Positions 32,516 through 35,753 of a DNA stretch of 35,753 nucleotides are shown here, piece by piece (position 1 is the stretch's first letter; each line of letters begins with the position of its first letter). The translations under genes and the position numbers were made by a program. The notes under the pieces were generated by a model. That model searched no databases, was not told the DNA's origin, and saw nothing but the letters and a program-made list of their open reading frames with translations. The stretch is from Bacteroidota bacterium (GTDB lineage Bacteria > Bacteroidota > Ignavibacteria > Kapaibacteriales > NICIL-2), in assembly GCA_019695345.1 (NCBI GenBank), contig JAIBAE010000045.1:1-35753 (forward strand), given 5' to 3'.

Positions 32516-32522
32516 CAAATGA

Positions 32523-33704
32523 TTAGTTATCTAACGCTTTCTTAAGTTCGTTTTCAAGCTCTGAGTTTAAGTGTTTCCCGTATCCTTCCTTGAAGTACCG
32601 AACCTTTCCTGTTTTATCTATAATTACAAAGTTTGGTGTGCCAGAAAATTTGTATTGAGCTATAAGGTCTTTGTTGTATTGTAGGGTTGTAAAGGAAAGC
32701 TTGTTACGGTTAAGGTAGTTTCTTACTATGGTTGAATCTGTGTTATCACCATATACTCCAAGCATCACTACATTTTGTGATTTGTATTTGGTACAAAGTG
32801 ATGATAAAAATCCTTTAGACATTTCGCATGGCGAGCAGCCCATACGCCAATAGTACAAAAACACTGTTTTACCTTGTAAGGATGCTAACGTATAATTGTT
32901 CCCATCATAACCTGTTGCAGAAAAGGTAGGTGCAGCAGAACCAACGTCTAATCCGGTTTTTTCCTGTGGTTCTGTTTCCAAATCTCTCTGACTTTTGATT
33001 GTATAGTTTTTCCATTGCGAAAGAGTACGTTTATCTTGAGGTATCGTTTCAGGCTGAACGTTTGAGTACGTTATCTCTGAGTACTGCCAGCCGCCACCAT
33101 ACATATCTACTTTCATCAACTGTACAATTTTCATGAAAGAATAATCTATAGTTGAAATATAGTATGTTGATGAGGCTACACTTATATCTTTTGTGTCTTT
33201 AAACGAACATTGTATTACATAACAAGGGATATTGTTAACCGTTTGTTGAGGTAATTGTGTAATTGTAGAAGCATCTTTCAATACTTTAGTCACTCGCTTT
33301 TCATGATGAACAAAGTAGTCCAGGCAACCATACGCTAACGATGAATGTGCGTGTATAGTTATTTCTTCGGTATCGTTATACTGCGTTATGGTTTTTGTAC
33401 TATCATTAATCTCAGAAAATACTATCCCATCATACACAGCAACTTCAGGTCTATCTGTTTTCCAAGCAAACACAGGTATTTCTATTTTACTGTTTTGTTG
33501 TTTTTCGGCAAAGATGTCTGCTGTAAGTTTCGTTGTATCGTTTGTGTTAAACGTTTTGAGTTTATAGTGAGCTGTAAAATGTACATTGCGGATGGATTTC
33601 GATTTTTTTATGGACTCACGCAAAATACGTTCGGGTGATGTATCGTTAGCATTAGCAACGCTAATAGATAAGAGCATTGCAACAATAGATAAGAGTAGTT
33701 TCAT
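32523..33704 (-). CDS. TlpA/ResA-like thiol-disulfide oxidoreductase with N-terminal lipoprotein-carrier-like domain
   Basis: 393 residues exported by a signal peptide (MKLLLSIVAMLLSISVANA). The N-terminal ~240 residues form a beta-rich domain resembling LolA/DUF2092-type half-barrels (TAHYKLKTFNTNDTTKLTADIFAEKQ; YYISTIDYSFMKIVQLMKVD). The C-terminal ~140 residues are a thioredoxin fold of the AhpC/TSA-TlpA type: GSAAPTFSATGYDGNNYTLASL, redox motif WRMGCSPCEMSK (CSPC), and cis-Pro segment SGTPNFVIIDKTG. Likely a periplasmic reductant for c-type cytochromes or other exported proteins. The start has CAGGAG about ten bases before the ATG. It is transcribed opposite to both neighbours and lies head-to-head with the DprE1-like gene. 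Confidence 0.88.
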   Translation of the reverse strand: MKLLLSIVAMLLSISVANANDTSPERILRESIKKSKSIRNVHFTAHYKLKTFNTNDTTKLTADIFAEKQQNSKIEIPVFAWKTDRPEVAVYDGIVFSEINDSTKTITQYNDTEEITIHAHSSLAYGCLDYFVHHEKRVTKVLKDASTITQLPQQTVNNIPCYVIQCSFKDTKDISVASSTYYISTIDYSFMKIVQLMKVDMYGGGWQYSEITYSNVQPETIPQDKRTLSQWKNYTIKSQRDLETEPQEKTGLDVGSAAPTFSATGYDGNNYTLASLQGKTVFLYYWRMGCSPCEMSKGFLSSLCTKYKSQNVVMLGVYGDNTDSTIVRNYLNRNKLSFTTLQYNKDLIAQYKFSGTPNFVIIDKTGKVRYFKEGYGKHLNSELENELKKALDN

Positions 33705-33796
33705 ACAGCAAGGTCTCCTGAATAATATTGATGACGCAAAATACTGAAACTACGTTCAATTCCTGTATTTTAGCGAAAAGAAATGTAGAGCTGTTT

Positions 33797-35089
33797 ATGA
33801 TTGAATCGTGGGGACGTTATCCTAAAGTTAAACATACTGCCGTGCAAACTCCTGCATGGCTAAGCGATGTGCAAATTGATGCCACACGCAGCAACTTGCC
33901 GCTTGGTCTTGCGCGTAGTTATGGCGATTCGTGCTTAAACGAAAACGGCGCACTTATCTGCACCCGACATCTTAACCACTTTGTTGAGTTTAATAAAGAG
34001 CGTGGTACAATCCGTTGCGAAGCGGGCGTTACGCTTGCCGATGTGTTGGAACTGGTTGTTCCGCATGGATACTTTTTGCCGGTTACGCCGGGAACAAAGT
34101 TTGTTACCATAGGTGGCGCAATTGCCAACGATGTACATGGTAAAAACCACCACGCTGCGGGAACATTTGGTTGCCATGTGTTGCAGTTTGAAGTATTGCG
34201 CTCGGATAACACGCGTATGTTGTGCTCTCCAACCGAGAACGCTGATATGTTCCGCGCAACCATTGGCGGGCTTGGCTTAACAGGCGTTATACTGTGGGCG
34301 GAGTTTACGTTGCTGAAAATTCCAAGCGCGTATATCTTGCAAGAGAATATCCGTTTTAATAATGTGCGCGATTACCTTGTTCACTCACGCGAAAACGACA
34401 AACGTTTTACCTATGTTGTATCGTGGATTGATTGCACATCAACGGGTAACTACCTTGGCAGAGGAGTTTTTACAGGTGGTAATTTCACCGAGTCCGATAA
34501 ACCTGCCGTTACAACCGGTGCCGGAATTCCTTTCCCCGTGGATGCGCCATCGTTTGTGTTGAACAAGCTTACCATAAAAACATTTAATGTGCTGTATTAC
34601 AACAAACAGTACAAAGAACATTCGCAAGCCGTGGTACATTACAATCCATTCTTTTATCCGCTCGATGCCATCCATAATTGGAATAAAGGATATGGTAAAA
34701 ACGGATTCTTTCAGTATCAGTTGGTGATACCGTTTGAGGGTGCATCGGATGCGTTACAAGAAATATTGAAACAAACATCGCGGTTTGGAAAAGCATCGTT
34801 TGTAACTGTGCTCAAAAATTTTGGGGCAATGCGCTCGCCGGGGATGATGTCGTTCCCCAAAGAAGGTGTTACGTTGGCACTTGATTTCCGCAACGATGGT
34901 ACCGAAACCTTACGCTTTATGGACTCGCTTGATAGTATCGTCCGCACAGCAAACGGACGGTTGTATCCCGCCAAAGATGCCCGCATGAAAGGCGAAGACT
35001 TCCGCACGTGGTACCCACAATGGCAGGAGTTTTCTAACTATATCGACCCACATTTTTCTTCGTCGTTTTGGCGCAGAGTAATGGCATAA
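33797..35089 (+). CDS. DprE1-like FAD-binding oxidoreductase
   Basis: 430 residues from ATG 33797 (MIESWGRYPK, the usual family N-terminus). An ATG at 33731 would add 22 residues that look non-conserved and leave only 26 bases to the divergent gene. The N-terminal PCMH/FAD_binding_4 domain has GLARSYGDSCLNENGALI, the FAD-contact segment TPGTKFVTIGGAIANDVHGKNHHAAGTFG and the loop MFRATIGGLGLTGVI. The C-terminal part is the sugar-oxidase/ALO-type substrate domain, ending DARMKGEDFRTWYPQWQEF. DprE1 oxidises the 2' hydroxyl of decaprenyl-phosphoryl-ribose before DprE2 reduces it to arabinose. A dprE2-like reductase is not in the window, so the pathway is only partly visible. The HAD-UbiA gene upstream fits the same pathway. 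Confidence 0.87.
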   Translation: MIESWGRYPKVKHTAVQTPAWLSDVQIDATRSNLPLGLARSYGDSCLNENGALICTRHLNHFVEFNKERGTIRCEAGVTLADVLELVVPHGYFLPVTPGTKFVTIGGAIANDVHGKNHHAAGTFGCHVLQFEVLRSDNTRMLCSPTENADMFRATIGGLGLTGVILWAEFTLLKIPSAYILQENIRFNNVRDYLVHSRENDKRFTYVVSWIDCTSTGNYLGRGVFTGGNFTESDKPAVTTGAGIPFPVDAPSFVLNKLTIKTFNVLYYNKQYKEHSQAVVHYNPFFYPLDAIHNWNKGYGKNGFFQYQLVIPFEGASDALQEILKQTSRFGKASFVTVLKNFGAMRSPGMMSFPKEGVTLALDFRNDGTETLRFMDSLDSIVRTANGRLYPAKDARMKGEDFRTWYPQWQEFSNYIDPHFSSSFWRRVMA

Positions 35090-35090
35090 G

Positions 35091-35150
35091 TTGCTACCGC
35101 AAGCCGCACCAAACCTTGTGTTCATTACATCCACCTATTGCGGGACAGAA
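35091..35150 (+). repeat. R1 left module
   Basis: TTGCTACCGCAAGCCGCACC begins one base after the oxidoreductase stop and reaches ATTGCGGGACAG. It is the closest match to the minus-strand copy at 6700-6762. The rest of the gap to 35297 holds no recognised feature. Confidence 0.65.
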
Positions 35151-35297
35151 TCTCAATGTATACACACCGTTGTTCGTGAAAGGTGGAGTGGTTATGTTTG
35201 TGGGAAATTAGTCTGGACTAATTATGAATCACAATGGGTTAAGTAAATTCCTTCTTAAGAGCTATTAACTATAAGTGTGATTGTTGTACAGTCTGGC

Positions 35298-35753
35298 TTA
35301 CAAATCATTTATAATAGATGATGAAGTTTTTTGAAGTTGTCTATTATACTCATCTGGATTCGTTTTAAGTAAATCTCTATTTGGAACAAACCGTACATCT
35401 GCTGAAAATAACTGAGTTTGTGCATCTGTAACATCGGCTGCCGTAGCTCCTGTTCTAATAGCCATTTGACGCATATTTTTTTCCATCGCTTCCCGAACAT
35501 TTTTACTCTCTGCACTGGTTCCAGGAGCCAGTGTGTTCATCAACAAATTAATTTTTTTATTGAATTCTGCGTAATCCGATAAACCCTTTCCAATAAGACC
35601 CGCACCACCCAAACCTCCAAGTCCCACCATCCCTGCTAAAGCCTTAGCTGCACCGATAGCATATTTTGTAATGCCCATTAAATGCGAAGAAACATTCTTT
35701 AAAGAAGTTCCCAAATTGTTTACACCAGAAGTACCCCAGTTCGTATTTCTAAT
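35298..35753 (-). CDS. Phage tail tape-measure-like protein fragment (runs off the window)
   Basis: The minus-strand frame is open from the right edge and ends at 35298, giving 151 visible residues. It contains a hydrophobic glycine-rich helix (AAKALAGMVGLGGLGGAGLIG), then DYAEFNKKINLLMNTL, and the helical stretch NMRQMAIRTGATAADVTDAQTQLF, a pattern of tail tape-measure or similar long helical phage proteins. The reading ends soon after, in SSSIINDL, much earlier than a tape-measure protein of this kind should. It may be the truncated remnant of a prophage gene or a smaller phage-derived protein. The upstream part is not visible, so identity is tentative. Confidence 0.5.
   Translation of the reverse strand: MRNTNWGTSGVNNLGTSLKNVSSHLMGITKYAIGAAKALAGMVGLGGLGGAGLIGKGLSDYAEFNKKINLLMNTLAPGTSAESKNVREAMEKNMRQMAIRTGATAADVTDAQTQLFSADVRFVPNRDLLKTNPDEYNRQLQKTSSSIINDL

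Noticed and set aside
1-35753. tRNA, rRNA or CRISPR features
   Set aside because: No cloverleaf-like TTCGANTC/CCA pattern, rRNA-like block or regularly spaced direct repeats with unique spacers were seen in the gaps. A covariance-model scan was not possible.

Overview
The window looks like a chromosomal segment of a Gram-negative bacterium from the Bacteroidota/Chlorobiota/Ignavibacteria neighbourhood (a Kapabacteria-like lineage would fit; this is inference). The evidence is a set of envelope genes: two large secreted proteins with type IX secretion (T9SS) type A C-terminal domains, several outer-membrane beta-barrels, a lipoprotein, an eleven-Asp-box sortilin-like protein, a GmhB-like heptose phosphatase and a gamma-glutamyltransferase. 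Base composition is moderately AT-rich, and genes are mostly single or in 2-3 gene runs. No rRNA, tRNA, CRISPR array, integrase or transposase gene was seen.

Layout. 1-3.3 kb: the tail of an unidentified gene, then an AT-rich block with a coiled-coil/two-TM protein, a small nuclease-like protein and a multi-pass membrane protein, bracketed by two near-identical intergenic repeats. 3.3-9.6 kb (minus strand): a PKD-containing T9SS cargo and a VWA protein ending in a probable beta-barrel. 9.8-17.1 kb (plus): MltB-like transglycosylase, LolA-fold protein, DinB-family protein, BNR/VPS10-like protein, porin-like barrel. 17.3-21.0 kb: FkbM-like methyltransferase (minus), then CDF transporter, ruvB and a GmhB-like HAD phosphatase as a likely plus-strand operon. 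21.2-25.3 kb: a barrel protein, a VapBC-type toxin-antitoxin pair with a broken toxin, fumC and a lipoprotein. 25.5-28.6 kb (minus): a CorC/HlyC-type CBS membrane protein and an FG-GAP-like T9SS cargo. 29.0-35.1 kb: gamma-glutamyltransferase directly followed by a HAD-UbiA fusion, then an opposite-strand TlpA-like thioredoxin and a DprE1-like FAD oxidoreductase. The right edge holds a short tape-measure-like fragment.

The most unusual content is between genes. Almost every larger gap carries short structured repeats of at least four families. (a) R1: a left module starting TTTGCTATCGC with an internal TGCGGGA, usually just after a stop codon and in the sense orientation, and a right module ending GCGATAGCAAA. 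One apparently complete copy has perfect 12-bp terminal inverted repeats. (b) R2: a GC-rich inverted repeat of about 50 bp bounded by TTCCCGCC/GGCGGGAA. (c) Short hairpins with a TAAA or TTTA loop. (d) CCCTCTCC/GGAGAGGG and CCCCCTTT/AAAGGGGG hairpins. They are nested or stacked in places and create several false ORFs and false N-terminal extensions.

A clear molecular event is a 14-bp exact tandem duplication in the VapC-like toxin gene. It breaks the frame at the conserved LPDAI motif, and removing one copy restores a complete 124-residue PIN protein. I found no confident new multi-gene system. The best candidates for follow-up are the 318-2291 gene pair, the R1 element family and the DprE1-like/HAD-UbiA gene pair.
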